Source: Bryopsis sp. KO-2023
Lineage: Eukaryota; Chlorophyta; Ulvophyceae; Bryopsidales; Bryopsidaceae
NCBI GenBank assembly: GCA_030272585.1
Contig: BSYQ01000015.1
Location: 186,001-250,000 of the forward strand
DNA: 64,000 nucleotides
Direction: 5' to 3'
Positions 42,396 through 52,030 of the stretch are shown piece by piece. Both the position numbers and the translations under genes were made by a program. Position 1 is the stretch's first letter. The number at the start of each line of letters is the position of its first letter. Below the pieces are notes generated by a model. The model was not told the origin of the DNA. It was given only the letters and a program-made list of their open reading frames with translations, and ran no database searches.

Positions 42396-45300
42396 GGATT
42401 CAGTTAACTCAGGAGATTGACTATTATCCTGAGCAGTATCAGGATGTTGTGGTGTTCTATCTAAATCGAAGTGTGGTACTGGGACCAGGAGAAGTCGCAG
42501 TCATGAGTTTACCTTATGAACTTACAGGGATCCGAGGGCCTGTTATCGATTGTCTTAGTAAGAAGGGCGTTAGATTGGTGATGAAACAACGCACAGGAGG
42601 AACGCTGTTTGGGTATCTGGTCAATGATAGCAGTGAAGTACAACATGTGACCCCGAAAACAAAGGCTTGGTTCATTCCTGGTCGTCTTTGTGAATTAATC
42701 GATATTGATGGTCGTTGTGCATTATCTAGAGTGCGGAATAGCCCTGTGGCTCAACCGTATGTGCGAAAGTTGGGAAAGGAGGCAAATCGGCAGAATCAGC
42801 GGCGACAGGAGGAAAAAGTGGAAGGCAGCTGGAAACGTCACAAGAAAGAGAATGGGAAACAGGGGATTGGTTCGATGAAAGTGTGGGATATTCGACGTTC
42901 GAAATGGGGTCGATATGGGGAATGGGATGACGGGAAAGGTTCTCTTGGTGTAAGCGCCGACGTTATGAACAACGAGTTGTTTGAACCTGAGAATCGAGAT
43001 GAGTGTCTATCACAGCTTATACAACGATTCCCACGAGTGTTTGATTTGTCACCTGCCGCGAGCGGAATGACACGAGATATGGCGGCTCTTTCAGTCACAC
43101 TTTCTGACCTCGAACAGATAGGGGAAACACACTTCAGTTCTGAAAGCGCATGGCAGCCGCTGTCAACAGCACAGATGGGGGCAGCAGAGGACGAGCTCGC
43201 CACGCTAGAACGACGGGGAATAATACGCGAAATGTCATGGCAAGAGCGAGGTCTCTTCTCGCAGCCTTTGATATTCCAGAAGCCGGGGGGCAGCTCAGTG
43301 AGGATCACGTTAGACTGCCGTCGCGTGAACAAACTTTTCCGAACATGGAAGGCGCCACTGCCCCCCCCCAAGACGATATTATCAAGGTTAAACCCCGATT
43401 ATCGGGTATTCTCGGTAATTGACTTGAAAGATGGTTTTTTTAATTTAGGAATTGATGCTGAGCTTAGTAAATACTTTTGCTTTAGTTTGGGGAAGAAACG
43501 GTATCAGTTCCGAAGGTTGGTACAGGGTTTTAACGGGAGTGCATTGATGTTTCATGCTCTTGTTAATCGTGTCCTTGAAGAAGCGAGAAAAATAGATCCC
43601 GAACTAGACGCCGAAGTATACATGGACGATATCATCATTGGCGCGTTAAATGAGTGGGACCACGATAGGAAATTAAACGCACTATTTCGTGCCTTGGACC
43701 GATTCGGGTTTAAGGTAAAGGAGGAGAAGCTACAACTCAAACAGAGCAGCGTTACCTTTCTTGGATTTGAGGTATCGCATGGTACAGTGAGTGTGACTCC
43801 ATATTGCAAGAAGTTACAGGAGGGTTTACCAAAAATCCAGGGGCGAAAGACGCTACAACAGGCCTTGGGAATGTTGAACGTGGTGAAAGGGCATGTTCCT
43901 GGCTATGCAGGAAGAGTGCAGGATATGTACGAGGAACTTTCGGCGATAGGGAGAGAAGCAGACTGGGATTTGGTGAATGAGCGCTTTCGAAGCGTCGTAA
44001 CCGATGTTATGAGCTCTGTGTATGACATCGGGATGCAGGAACCAAGTACCGACTTCCAATTATACACGGATTGGTCGTCAGCTGCTGGCGGGTATGCTTT
44101 AACACAAGGGGATCGACTGCTGTTTCTGGGATCACATTTGAACTCGCCGAGCAAGAGGGCGGTATCCAGCTTCTTGGGTGAAGCGCAAACAATTGTGCGC
44201 GCGCTGAAGAAGGTATCATGGATTACTGGTGGGGGAAATATTCAAGTCTTTACGGACTCTGCAGGGTCGGCCCAAAAGTTCAACTCAGGGAACCTTACCG
44301 ACGACACAGATTTGAGGGTGTTACGACTCTTGAGTTATATAACGGGGAACTACACGATTGGGGGAAATTTGTGTTTTAGTCATTTGCCCGGTAAGGCAAA
44401 CATCCTCGCGGACCTTTTATCGCGCTGGGCGACACATGAACACTTTGAAAAAATTATGCGGAGTATTGTGATGGAGGAGGACTATCAGCAGCAAGTGAAT
44501 GGATGGCTGAAAGAGGCCCATCAAGGGCATTTCGGGGTGTCGAAGATGTTACAGATACTACGGGCGAAAGGCAGAAAGGTAGCTCGAACTGTCGTTCAAT
44601 CGTATGTGGATGCTTGCGTCGTTTGTCAGAAGTACGAGAACCCAAAGGAAAAAGCACCTTGGGGAGATACCAAGCGAGGTGTATGGCCTGGGCAGGCCCT
44701 CAGTATGGACGTGGTGGGTCCTTTACCTAAGGGAATTCAGGGCGCAGTCTATGTTATCACGATCATAGACCACTGCTCTCGGTTTGCAGATGCTAAACCT
44801 GTGGCGAATGCAAATGCTGTTGCTGTAAGTCAGGTGTTGGAAGCGTGGGTACAGGATCATGGCCAACCACAGATCGTGATGACCGACAACGCTGCAGTGT
44901 TCACCTCGCGGCGATTTGCGATGACTATGCAGAAGTATGGAATCAAACATGACTACGTTCCTCCATACTCTCACAAGAGTGCAGGGTTGATTGAGAGATA
45001 CCATCGCAATCTGGAGGATCGACTCAAGCGAATGTTGGATGGAAGGGAAACGTCGGCTTGGGAATCGCTGGTTGCCGACGCTGCGATATTAATTCAAGGA
45101 GCGCCGCATGATGCGACTGGCTTCACTCCAAAGCACCTGCTGAAGCGCATCGACATATGGGGCTGCGCAGTTGGGGAAATGCAATGGCGAGAAGACGTCC
45201 AGAACGCATGGAAGAAGGATATGGTGGGACGTTTGAAACGGTTACGCAAACAGAAGTATGTGGAGGAAAGCTACCAGACAGGACAGTGGATTTGGTGCTT

Positions 45301-45478
45301 CGATCATACTCGGGCCCGATCTGAGGGGGAAAAATTGAAGGCCTTTTGGTATGGACCTTGTCTCTTTGAGGGATACGTTTCTCGCCACAGATGCATGGTG
45401 AATGATCCCGATCAGGGAAGGTTTTTGACGCACGTTGATTTCGTAAAACCATGTCGGTTGTCGGAGTGGCAATATTGA
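42332..45478 (+). CDS. pol: Reverse transcriptase, RNase H and integrase, inner element
   Basis: 1048 residues. RT: GLFSQPLIFQKPGGSSVRI, VIDLKDGFFNLGI, and the catalytic YMDD box at about 430. RNase H: LYTDWSSAAGGY, GEAQTIVRALK, VFTDSAGSA, HLPGKANILADLLSR. Integrase: HHCC zinc part (HQGHFG...CVVC) and DDE residues in SMDVVGP, VMTDNAAVF and GLIERYH. The frame is uninterrupted, so enzymes look functional. YMDD rather than YVDD or FVDD is uncommon in gypsy-type elements. The Met at 42332 might allow separate initiation, but frameshift entry at 42329 is more likely. Confidence 0.95.
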   Translation: MPRCESSMHSGNDGRTIDDGIRIQLTQEIDYYPEQYQDVVVFYLNRSVVLGPGEVAVMSLPYELTGIRGPVIDCLSKKGVRLVMKQRTGGTLFGYLVNDSSEVQHVTPKTKAWFIPGRLCELIDIDGRCALSRVRNSPVAQPYVRKLGKEANRQNQRRQEEKVEGSWKRHKKENGKQGIGSMKVWDIRRSKWGRYGEWDDGKGSLGVSADVMNNELFEPENRDECLSQLIQRFPRVFDLSPAASGMTRDMAALSVTLSDLEQIGETHFSSESAWQPLSTAQMGAAEDELATLERRGIIREMSWQERGLFSQPLIFQKPGGSSVRITLDCRRVNKLFRTWKAPLPPPKTILSRLNPDYRVFSVIDLKDGFFNLGIDAELSKYFCFSLGKKRYQFRRLVQGFNGSALMFHALVNRVLEEARKIDPELDAEVYMDDIIIGALNEWDHDRKLNALFRALDRFGFKVKEEKLQLKQSSVTFLGFEVSHGTVSVTPYCKKLQEGLPKIQGRKTLQQALGMLNVVKGHVPGYAGRVQDMYEELSAIGREADWDLVNERFRSVVTDVMSSVYDIGMQEPSTDFQLYTDWSSAAGGYALTQGDRLLFLGSHLNSPSKRAVSSFLGEAQTIVRALKKVSWITGGGNIQVFTDSAGSAQKFNSGNLTDDTDLRVLRLLSYITGNYTIGGNLCFSHLPGKANILADLLSRWATHEHFEKIMRSIVMEEDYQQQVNGWLKEAHQGHFGVSKMLQILRAKGRKVARTVVQSYVDACVVCQKYENPKEKAPWGDTKRGVWPGQALSMDVVGPLPKGIQGAVYVITIIDHCSRFADAKPVANANAVAVSQVLEAWVQDHGQPQIVMTDNAAVFTSRRFAMTMQKYGIKHDYVPPYSHKSAGLIERYHRNLEDRLKRMLDGRETSAWESLVADAAILIQGAPHDATGFTPKHLLKRIDIWGCAVGEMQWREDVQNAWKKDMVGRLKRLRKQKYVEESYQTGQWIWCFDHTRARSEGEKLKAFWYGPCLFEGYVSRHRCMVNDPDQGRFLTHVDFVKPCRLSEWQY

Positions 45479-45499
45479 ATCAGAAGCGCAGTAGAAGCG

Positions 45500-45761
45500 T
45501 GTAGAAAAGGTTAGAGGAGGAAGAAGTGAATGGTGAACCACGTGGGCTTTTGTGAGGGTTCACAGGCGGTACAGGAAATGTGGTGTATTGGTTCAGTACA
45601 GTGGTTTTCTGGAGGACATGCAGTACTTAGAAAGGGGAAGGATAAAATGTTGTGGAAGGAACGATACGATTAGTTCTTGTAAGTCCCTTCAGGGCAAAGC
45701 CCAAGTGTGTCTCCTGTGTGTCCCACCCAACTGGATCGAGTCCAGTAAGCCTATTGTTACA
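45500..45761 (+). repeat. 3' LTR, inner element
   Basis: 262 bp, a near-perfect copy of 40111-40372, followed by GGGCC target duplication and then the rest of the outer element's 5' LTR. The tract just before it (GCGCAGTAGAAGCG) is a poor polypurine tract. Confidence 0.95.
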
Positions 45762-46133
45762 GGGCCAGCGAACAGATGTTTGTAAGATTTTGATCACGTC
45801 TTATCCTTTAGTTGGTGGCCAAGAAGGGGAAGCAGAGTTGCTTTGCTCTGACGGCCTTTTGAATTGAATATTGATCTCCGACTCTTCTATTTTTTTATTA
45901 CCTTGTGATATCTTTGGCCGACGCCACGACGACGTGGTCAAGCAGCAAACCGTCGGCGGACTTCGTCTTCGATAACCTCGAGGACAAGCTTTCGCACTAC
46001 GTTGTGCTGGGAAAACAGGCTTGATTGAATTGACCTCTGTGAAAACTATTATCGACCAGTGACGCGCAGCTAGCGTTTTCAAACGGAAAGAGAAGCTGGG
46101 TCGAAAAAGGGTTTTGAAGTGTGAAACCGGACC

Positions 46134-46167
46134 AGAGTTGTGCGCCGTTGCAACGGCGCACAACTCT
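46134..46167. repeat. Perfect 34-bp palindrome in the outer element leader
   Basis: AGAGTTGTGCGCCGTTG is followed at once by its exact reverse complement. It lies between the 5' LTR and Gag of the outer element and its outer bases match the arms of the larger hairpin downstream. Confidence 0.95.
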
Positions 46168-46259
46168 GCATCACACCACAGTCGCTGAGTGGCGGGGTTC
46201 GCTCGCGCTTTGGTGGGTGCTTGTCGTAGCACTCAAATCACATCATTGAAAAAAGTGTG

Positions 46260-46363
46260 AGAGTCGTGCCGACGTCGTTTTTGCGACAACGACAACGGCC
46301 GTTAACCGTTAACGCCGTTAACGGCCGTTGTCGTTGTCGCAAAAACGACTTCGGCACAACTCT
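46260..46363. repeat. Long hairpin (47-bp arms) in the outer element leader
   Basis: Arms 46260-46306 and 46317-46363 pair with only two mismatches that I count, around a 10-base loop. The arms contain GTCGTTTTTGCGACAACGAC. The hairpin ends about 150 bases before the Gag start. A leader structure of this strength could act in RNA dimerisation or packaging, or be a small foldback inserted there. Confidence 0.93.
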
Positions 46364-46514
46364 GAACCGGACAGACCGGCAATTTGGACCGGTGTTTTTA
46401 TTTGCATTGTGGGCAGGCAGTGCATTGATTTGGATTTGCTTTGTTTTTCGACGTATTGTCGACAGCTCCCTGACACTACCGCTCCTCTCCAACCCATTCT
46501 TCGCTCTCTCCCTC

Positions 46515-49202
46515 ATGGACGTTCAACTGCTGGCGCAATGCCTCACTGGACTGGCGGTACCCGAATTCAACGCTCAGTGTCGGGACCCTGACGACTTCTT
46601 GGACTCGTTCGAAGGTTGGCTGGGAAAAACACAGGCTTGGAGTGACGAAATGGCGGCCAAGCGATTACCATTCTTCTGCATAAAGGAATATCGCCACTGG
46701 TGTGAGCGATTGGTGACCTTAACAATTATAGTGGATGTACGCGGAAGGACAACATACGATTGGAGTGCAATCAGGACGAATTTCGCAAAGGAAGGCGCTT
46801 TGCTGCTGGGATTAGTACAGGATTTCGCTGATGACTTACGAAAAGTGCGGATGACCGCCGGTGATACCGTCGCAGCATACACCCTCCGATTCGAGCGTGT
46901 AACCAATAAAGCTGGAGGAGCTGTTTCGGAACAGGAGCAAATTAAAGCATTTCTGCGTGGCCTCGCATCAGATGTACAAGAAAAAGTGATGAACAAAATG
47001 CCTAATACAATTAAAAAGGCAAAACAGTTTGCCACCCAGGCGGCTGAAATTATCACGTACAAACAAAGGATAAGAATCGATTCACCACTCGCTCCAGCAC
47101 CAGCACTTTTACCTCGACCAGTCCAAGCATCAAGTGTGGAAGAGCCACCGACACCCACATCTCAGGCAACTCCATTTCTGGCGCTGCCAGCACCAGGAGT
47201 CGTCAATCAGGAGATTGCGTCATTGGCAGCGCAAGTCGGAAAGCTGACGGAAGTGGTAACACGCATGGCGACGCAACAGGAAACGCAAACACGAAAAGAG
47301 CGACCCACAGTCCATTGGCAAAACAGTCAGCGTCCACCAATTGCGACAGGCAGCAATCAAGTTCCACTTGGAGGTCAGCTCGATCAATCCAAAGCGGCTG
47401 GACGATGTTTTATTTGTCAGTCACCAGAGCATTGGGCTGATCGGTGCCCTCAACGCACTGGAAAGAAACCGGATCAAGCACGGTTGGCGCGGGTGGCACC
47501 TGCCGAGGATAGTATTGATTTCTCGTCACCATGTCCGGCGGTGATCGAATCAGCACGTGTCGGGAAGCGGCAAAGGAGTGGTGAAGGCCACGCAAGGAAG
47601 CCGAGGATCAAGACCACCTTGGATTCGGATTTCGAGGCCTTTATGGGCGAAATTAAGGTGCCCTTAAAACTTTGGCAGAACAGATCGAAAAAACAAATGA
47701 ATATGCAGTGGCAGCTGGGGTCACGAAAGTTCTTGATGCCTCCGCCGAAGCGAGCGACTGGATTCGTGCCACCTCCACCACCTCCCCCTAATTCGACTGA
47801 AGCTCAACCGACTGCAAGTGCCGATGCCATGCACCTTGCACAGGAGGTCGCGCGACAGGCGGCGGTGGTGTATGGAGTGATTGCAGGTCGGACTATTCGC
47901 AATGTCATACTGGATCCAGGAGCGTCCAGGACGTTATTGGATGCGGAGCAAGCGCGAAAACTCAATCTACTGCAGAAGCTGAACCCAGCTCCATTTACGA
48001 TTATGTTGGCGAATGGTGCTTCAGAACCATTGATGGGAGTTACAGATCCACTCGAAGTAGGCGTGAGTACTGCGACAGCCACGCTATCGATCGGAGTTGT
48101 CCAAGCGCGACAGTCATACGATTTACTGTTGGGGCAAGACTATCTCAAGGCAGTGAAGGCCTCAGCCGATTTCAAACGACAAACTTATCGACTGCAAGGG
48201 AATCCAGGGGTGACAGTACAACAAGGCAAGCATCAGTTGCATATGTATGTGGAGGAAGTGGATGGATCTGATGGCTTGGAATGGGATACTGATGAATCGG
48301 ATGAGGAGAGTGAATCAGAGGAGATGACCAGTGCCACTGAGAGTGCGTTTCGAGCATGGGAAGTTAAGGCAGAGGACCAAGTGTTGCAAGCTTTGCGAAC
48401 GTCAACAGAGGTCGACGACAATCCACTCAAGGAAGTGCACATTAATGCGGAGTTATCCAAAGCAGTCCAGGCCGATATTTGGGAGGTGCTGACCAAGTAC
48501 AGCTACGTTTTTACGTCGGATATCACGCAGATGCCTGTCACGACGACTGCGCAGTTTCACATTAACTTGAAACCGGGCGCTGTGCCTTGGAAGTGTGGCC
48601 GACTGAGACGATATGCGCCCAAAGAGGTGGCGTTCATGAAAGAGCACTGCGAAAAATTACTGGAGGCGAATATGATAATTCCCACAAATACAACGACATG
48701 GTTGGCAGCAGCAACGGTCGTTCCAAAGAAGGATCCAGTGACTGGCGAATGGAATTTGCTTCGGTTTTGTGTGGACTACAGAAAGTTGAATGAGGCAACT
48801 TTGGACGACCCATATCCGCTGCCTAGGACGGATATGTTACTGGATGAATTGGCTGGGCATGCTTTCTACACTACACTGGACTGTTTGGCGCGCTACCATT
48901 CCGTGGAAATTGCACCTGACTCTCAGCCCCTCACGGCTTTTCTCACTCCATTCGGTATTTACTCGTGGCGAGTAATGCCCTTTGGAGTAAAAAATGCACC
49001 AGCGTGTTATATGCGGATCATCGATCATACCCTGCTGGGCGTGAAGGAGGCGGCTGCGTTTGTGGACGACATTTGTCAAGGCGCAGACACTGAAAAAGCT
49101 ATTGCACCGAATCTGGAGACGTTGCTGAGCAAAATGGCTGGAGCAGCACTGCGCTGCAAACCGTTGAATTCCTGGGCCATCGTCTATCGCGTCAGGGATT
49201 GA
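46515..49202 (+). CDS. gag-pol: Gag, protease and N-terminal RT, outer element (frame broken)
   Basis: 895 residues from MDVQLLAQ. Gag is followed by a CCHC zinc knuckle (CFICQSPEHWADRC, about 297) and a protease whose active site reads LDPGAS instead of D(T/S)GA. RT carries FCVDYRKLN, MPFGVKNAP and the catalytic FVDD box (about 848). The frame then ends shortly after LRCKP because the segment that normally joins it to VEFLG is missing. The open frame extends upstream to 46257 through the leader hairpin, so the Met at 46515 is preferred. The product would lack the RT end, RNase H and integrase. Confidence 0.9.
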   Translation: MDVQLLAQCLTGLAVPEFNAQCRDPDDFLDSFEGWLGKTQAWSDEMAAKRLPFFCIKEYRHWCERLVTLTIIVDVRGRTTYDWSAIRTNFAKEGALLLGLVQDFADDLRKVRMTAGDTVAAYTLRFERVTNKAGGAVSEQEQIKAFLRGLASDVQEKVMNKMPNTIKKAKQFATQAAEIITYKQRIRIDSPLAPAPALLPRPVQASSVEEPPTPTSQATPFLALPAPGVVNQEIASLAAQVGKLTEVVTRMATQQETQTRKERPTVHWQNSQRPPIATGSNQVPLGGQLDQSKAAGRCFICQSPEHWADRCPQRTGKKPDQARLARVAPAEDSIDFSSPCPAVIESARVGKRQRSGEGHARKPRIKTTLDSDFEAFMGEIKVPLKLWQNRSKKQMNMQWQLGSRKFLMPPPKRATGFVPPPPPPPNSTEAQPTASADAMHLAQEVARQAAVVYGVIAGRTIRNVILDPGASRTLLDAEQARKLNLLQKLNPAPFTIMLANGASEPLMGVTDPLEVGVSTATATLSIGVVQARQSYDLLLGQDYLKAVKASADFKRQTYRLQGNPGVTVQQGKHQLHMYVEEVDGSDGLEWDTDESDEESESEEMTSATESAFRAWEVKAEDQVLQALRTSTEVDDNPLKEVHINAELSKAVQADIWEVLTKYSYVFTSDITQMPVTTTAQFHINLKPGAVPWKCGRLRRYAPKEVAFMKEHCEKLLEANMIIPTNTTTWLAAATVVPKKDPVTGEWNLLRFCVDYRKLNEATLDDPYPLPRTDMLLDELAGHAFYTTLDCLARYHSVEIAPDSQPLTAFLTPFGIYSWRVMPFGVKNAPACYMRIIDHTLLGVKEAAAFVDDICQGADTEKAIAPNLETLLSKMAGAALRCKPLNSWAIVYRVRD

Positions 49203-51019
49203 GTACTCAAGCTCAGAAAGTGCAGAAAGTGGCTGCTGCACTACCACCAATGAATCGAGAGGAGTTACAATCGTTCCTGGGATTATCGTCTTACTACAGA
49301 CGATTTGTGCCGAAGTTTGCTGATCGTGCAAAGGTGTTACACACGATGGTCGCTACGACGCCTTTTCCTGAGTGGACGAAAGAGAGGATGGAGGCATTCA
49401 ATGATCTCAAAGGTGCATTAACGACGACGCCAGTTTTGGCAGCCCCTCAAGAGGGTGTGGCGTATATTATTGATTCGGATGCATCGCAATATGCATCAGG
49501 CGGAGTGCTCAGCCAAATTCAAGATGGCGTTGAACGGCCTGTGTTCTACACAAGCAAACTGTTTTCTTCGACAGAAAGAAACTACAGTACCACCGAGCGA
49601 GAGGGATTGGCGGTCATACACGCACTCAAGGCGTTCAGACCATATGTGTTGGGCGAAAAAATTACCCTGCGAGTGGATCACGCGCCATTACTCGGCCTAT
49701 TCAGGAAATTGGACCTTACAGGCAGAGTGGCACGATGGCAGTGTCAAATCCAAGAATACACGGAGCTGGAAATGGTAACCCGCGCTGGAATCAGACATCG
49801 CAATGCTGATGGGTTGTCCCGATTGCGCTATGAGGAGGAGCCAGAAGTGGAAGTAGTGCGAAGTGCCAGGGTGCAATGGCGCAGCGTGGATTGGTACGAT
49901 CAGGTCATTGGGCTGTTGGTACAAGGCGATGCACAGGAGGAAGTATCGGAGTTCATGGTTCAGGAGGGCAGGCTTTGGCATCGGAATTGCGATGGGTTGG
50001 TGCGTCAGTGTCTGCGCAGTAAAGATGTGGAAAGTGCAATTCAGGTTGCACATTGCGTGGGTCACTTCGGAGTGCAGGCAACGGCGATGAGAATCAGGGA
50101 AACCTTTTGGTGGCCAACCCTTTTTCGCGATGTGAAAGAATACGTGCGTCGGTGTGTGAACTGTCAGCTGGTGGAACCAAGGAGAGGGCCAGGTCGCATT
50201 GAACCCATGGTTGTGCGTTCAGTTTGGCAAATGTTGGAGGTGGATTACTGCGTTGGAATGCCACGATCACAAGCTGGAAATGTTGCTTTATTGACGCTGG
50301 TGGACTGCGCCAGTGGCTATGTTGTTGCAGAAGCAACTCCGAACATCGATAGTACTACAGCGGCTCAATTCCTGCTCAAGCGAGTGTTCCTCGTTTTTGG
50401 AACACCACAGGTGCTGTATTCGGACAATGGATCGCATTTTCAAGGTGACGTCGCGGATTTGGCAGCAAAACTGGGGATCAAACAAAAGAAGTCGATTCCT
50501 TACAGAGCGGAAAGCCATGGGAAGGTTGAGAATGCGCACCATTTGATTTTGGAGCGATTGCGTCGATACAATGTCACGAATGAAAACTGGGATCAATATG
50601 TGGCAGCAGCTTGTTTTGCCATCAATACCAGGCAAACTGAGACATACATTCACTCACCATTAGAGTTGATGTGTGGGTTGAAACCAAGACTCCCAGGAGA
50701 AGTGTGGATGGCAGAAAATGGAGTGGCAGTTCCAGTGATGGAAGTGAGAAACGAATTGGGCTGTTTGGGATTGATTCGGGACCATGCACTGGATGTCATG
50801 GGTGAGAAAAGGGACCAATGGGCAAGGAATAGTGCTTATGGAAGCACAGAGCAGATCAAGCAAGGAGATCAAGTGATGGTTTTGACGGACCCCAAGCACA
50901 GGAGTAAGGTGGAGGTCTACTGGAGAGGGCCATTCGAGGTCGACTGGGTTGGAGAGCGAGGAGCGGTACGTGTAAAGGGTAAGTTGTTTGCCGATTGGCA
51001 AATAAAAACGCTGAAGTAA
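49163..51019 (+). CDS. pol: RT thumb, RNase H and integrase, outer element (downstream frame)
   Basis: The sequence resumes in another frame with VEFLGHRLS, a normal RT continuation, then FLGLSSYYRRF, RNase H (DSDASQYASGGVL, STTEREGLAVIHALK, VDHAPLLG, RNADGLSRL) and integrase with HHCC (HCVGHFG...CVNCQ) and DDE residues in MLEVDYCVG, LYSDNGSHF and GKVENAHH. Ends in a chromatin-side GPFEVDWVG domain. About eight residues expected between LRCKP and VEFLG are absent, so a small deletion and frameshift fits better than programmed frameshifting. Confidence 0.9.
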   Translation, partial: VEFLGHRLSRQGLSTQAQKVQKVAAALPPMNREELQSFLGLSSYYRRFVPKFADRAKVLHTMVATTPFPEWTKERMEAFNDLKGALTTTPVLAAPQEGVAYIIDSDASQYASGGVLSQIQDGVERPVFYTSKLFSSTERNYSTTEREGLAVIHALKAFRPYVLGEKITLRVDHAPLLGLFRKLDLTGRVARWQCQIQEYTELEMVTRAGIRHRNADGLSRLRYEEEPEVEVVRSARVQWRSVDWYDQVIGLLVQGDAQEEVSEFMVQEGRLWHRNCDGLVRQCLRSKDVESAIQVAHCVGHFGVQATAMRIRETFWWPTLFRDVKEYVRRCVNCQLVEPRRGPGRIEPMVVRSVWQMLEVDYCVGMPRSQAGNVALLTLVDCASGYVVAEATPNIDSTTAAQFLLKRVFLVFGTPQVLYSDNGSHFQGDVADLAAKLGIKQKKSIPYRAESHGKVENAHHLILERLRRYNVTNENWDQYVAAACFAINTRQTETYIHSPLELMCGLKPRLPGEVWMAENGVAVPVMEVRNELGCLGLIRDHALDVMGEKRDQWARNSAYGSTEQIKQGDQVMVLTDPKHRSKVEVYWRGPFEVDWVGERGAVRVKGKLFADWQIKTLK

Positions 51020-51316
51020 GGCATTTTTCAAACTGTTTTTTGAGTGAGTAATGGTGAGTGAAAAAAAGTGGTGTGGGGAAGTTGTTTTTTTTGACGATGA
51101 AGTGAAATGGAACGAATGGGTAGGCAAGGGATTTGTATGGGTTTTTTGTTTATCAACTCTGTGAGGGATGATATGAGGTCAGTGAACAATCTTTTCTGGA
51201 ATGGGCAAAACAGAGGGAAGGAAAAGTTTGGGAATGGTGAAATGTTTCGAAAAGATCTTGGACTGTGGGTTTTAACGGCAATCGTGAGGGCACGATTAAG
51301 CATCATGGGGGAGGCC

Positions 51317-51480
51317 TGTAGGAGAGAAGTGATTGTATGACTCAGTTGGGAGGGTTAGGATTGTGAGTGGTCAGGAAGAAGGACAGTTAGAGTTTGGTTA
51401 CTGTCATGTCGAATTGGGAAGTATTAATTGTGGGCCAGCGAACAGATGTTTGTAAGATTTTGATCACGTCTTATCCTTTA
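51317..51480 (+). repeat. 3' LTR, outer element
   Basis: 164 bp, TGTAGGAGAG...TTATCCTTTA, uninterrupted, preceded by a purine run (ATGGGGGAGGCC) that may be the polypurine tract and followed by the TCATC target duplication. Confidence 0.95.
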
Positions 51481-51572
51481 TCATCGATTGAGGTTCGGTT
51501 TTCGACAAGAAAAGTTGTGTGAGCGTTACAGTGGTGCTGTATCCCACCCTGAAAGAGGGTGGTCGCACAGAT

Positions 51573-51782
51573 CACGTGACCATTCACGATTCTCATTCCT
51601 GGTTGCTCCGGTCGCAGGTCCGCTCGCGTCGCGCCCGTCGAACGCTAATCCAACCCCCACACCCTGAACCCAACCTGAACATTTTTTTCGTTTTTGGTCA
51701 CGTGATTCTATACGATCGCCCTCTTTGAGAGTGTGATTTAGTTAACTCGAGTTAGCGCCACTCTGAGCGTTATGGTCACGTG
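51573..51782 (+). promoter_or_regulatory. Three CACGTG boxes upstream of the E-Syt-like gene
   Basis: CACGTG at 51573-51578, 51699-51704 and 51777-51782, each preceded by T and the last two within GGTCACGTG. Spaced 126 and 78 bases, 250-460 bases before the start codon. G-box/E-box sites bind bHLH or bZIP factors in many eukaryotes. The region 51486-52030 holds no other recognised feature and must contain the promoter. Confidence 0.45.
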
Positions 51783-52030
51783 GAAACGCATACGGAACAT
51801 TTCTACATAGCTTGGGAAAGCGTTAGGAAATTGATTTATCAGAGGATTTGGGCAACAGCGGCATTGGAGGACAGAAACGAAAACGGAGGAAAACAGTACC
51901 TGGGGGTGACGTCGCAGCCATTTCGTAAGTCTCTCACTTCCGCGGACCCTCCTCGGTTTTCTGTCCGTCTTTCGCCGTTTTCTGGCAGTGGGCGTCTGCG
52001 CTCGTGTTTCGTCCTGGATCTGGGAAGCCA

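Larger units (their letters stand above)
40111..45761 (+). mobile_element. Inner LTR retrotransposon, apparently intact
   Basis: LTRs 40111-40372 and 45500-45761, 262 bp each, TGTAG...TTACA, with one base difference seen. Target duplication GGGCC at 40106-40110 and 45762-45766. It sits inside the 5' LTR of the outer element, so it arrived later. Two long frames (Gag-PR and RT-RNase H-IN) overlap in the -1 phase. PR-RT-RH-IN order is of the Ty3/gypsy kind. No breaks seen. Confidence 0.95.
39991..51480 (+). mobile_element. Outer LTR retrotransposon (interrupted by a second element)
   Basis: The 5' LTR is 39991-40110 plus 45767-45810 (164 bp in all); the 3' LTR is 51317-51480 (164 bp). The copies appear identical. 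A 5-bp target duplication, TCATC, stands at 39986-39990 and 51481-51485. LTRs start TG but end TTTA rather than CA. Domain order Gag-PR-RT-RNase H-IN places it with Ty3/gypsy-type elements. Its RT frame is broken, so it is not autonomous now, yet the LTR identity says insertion was recent. Confidence 0.93.
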
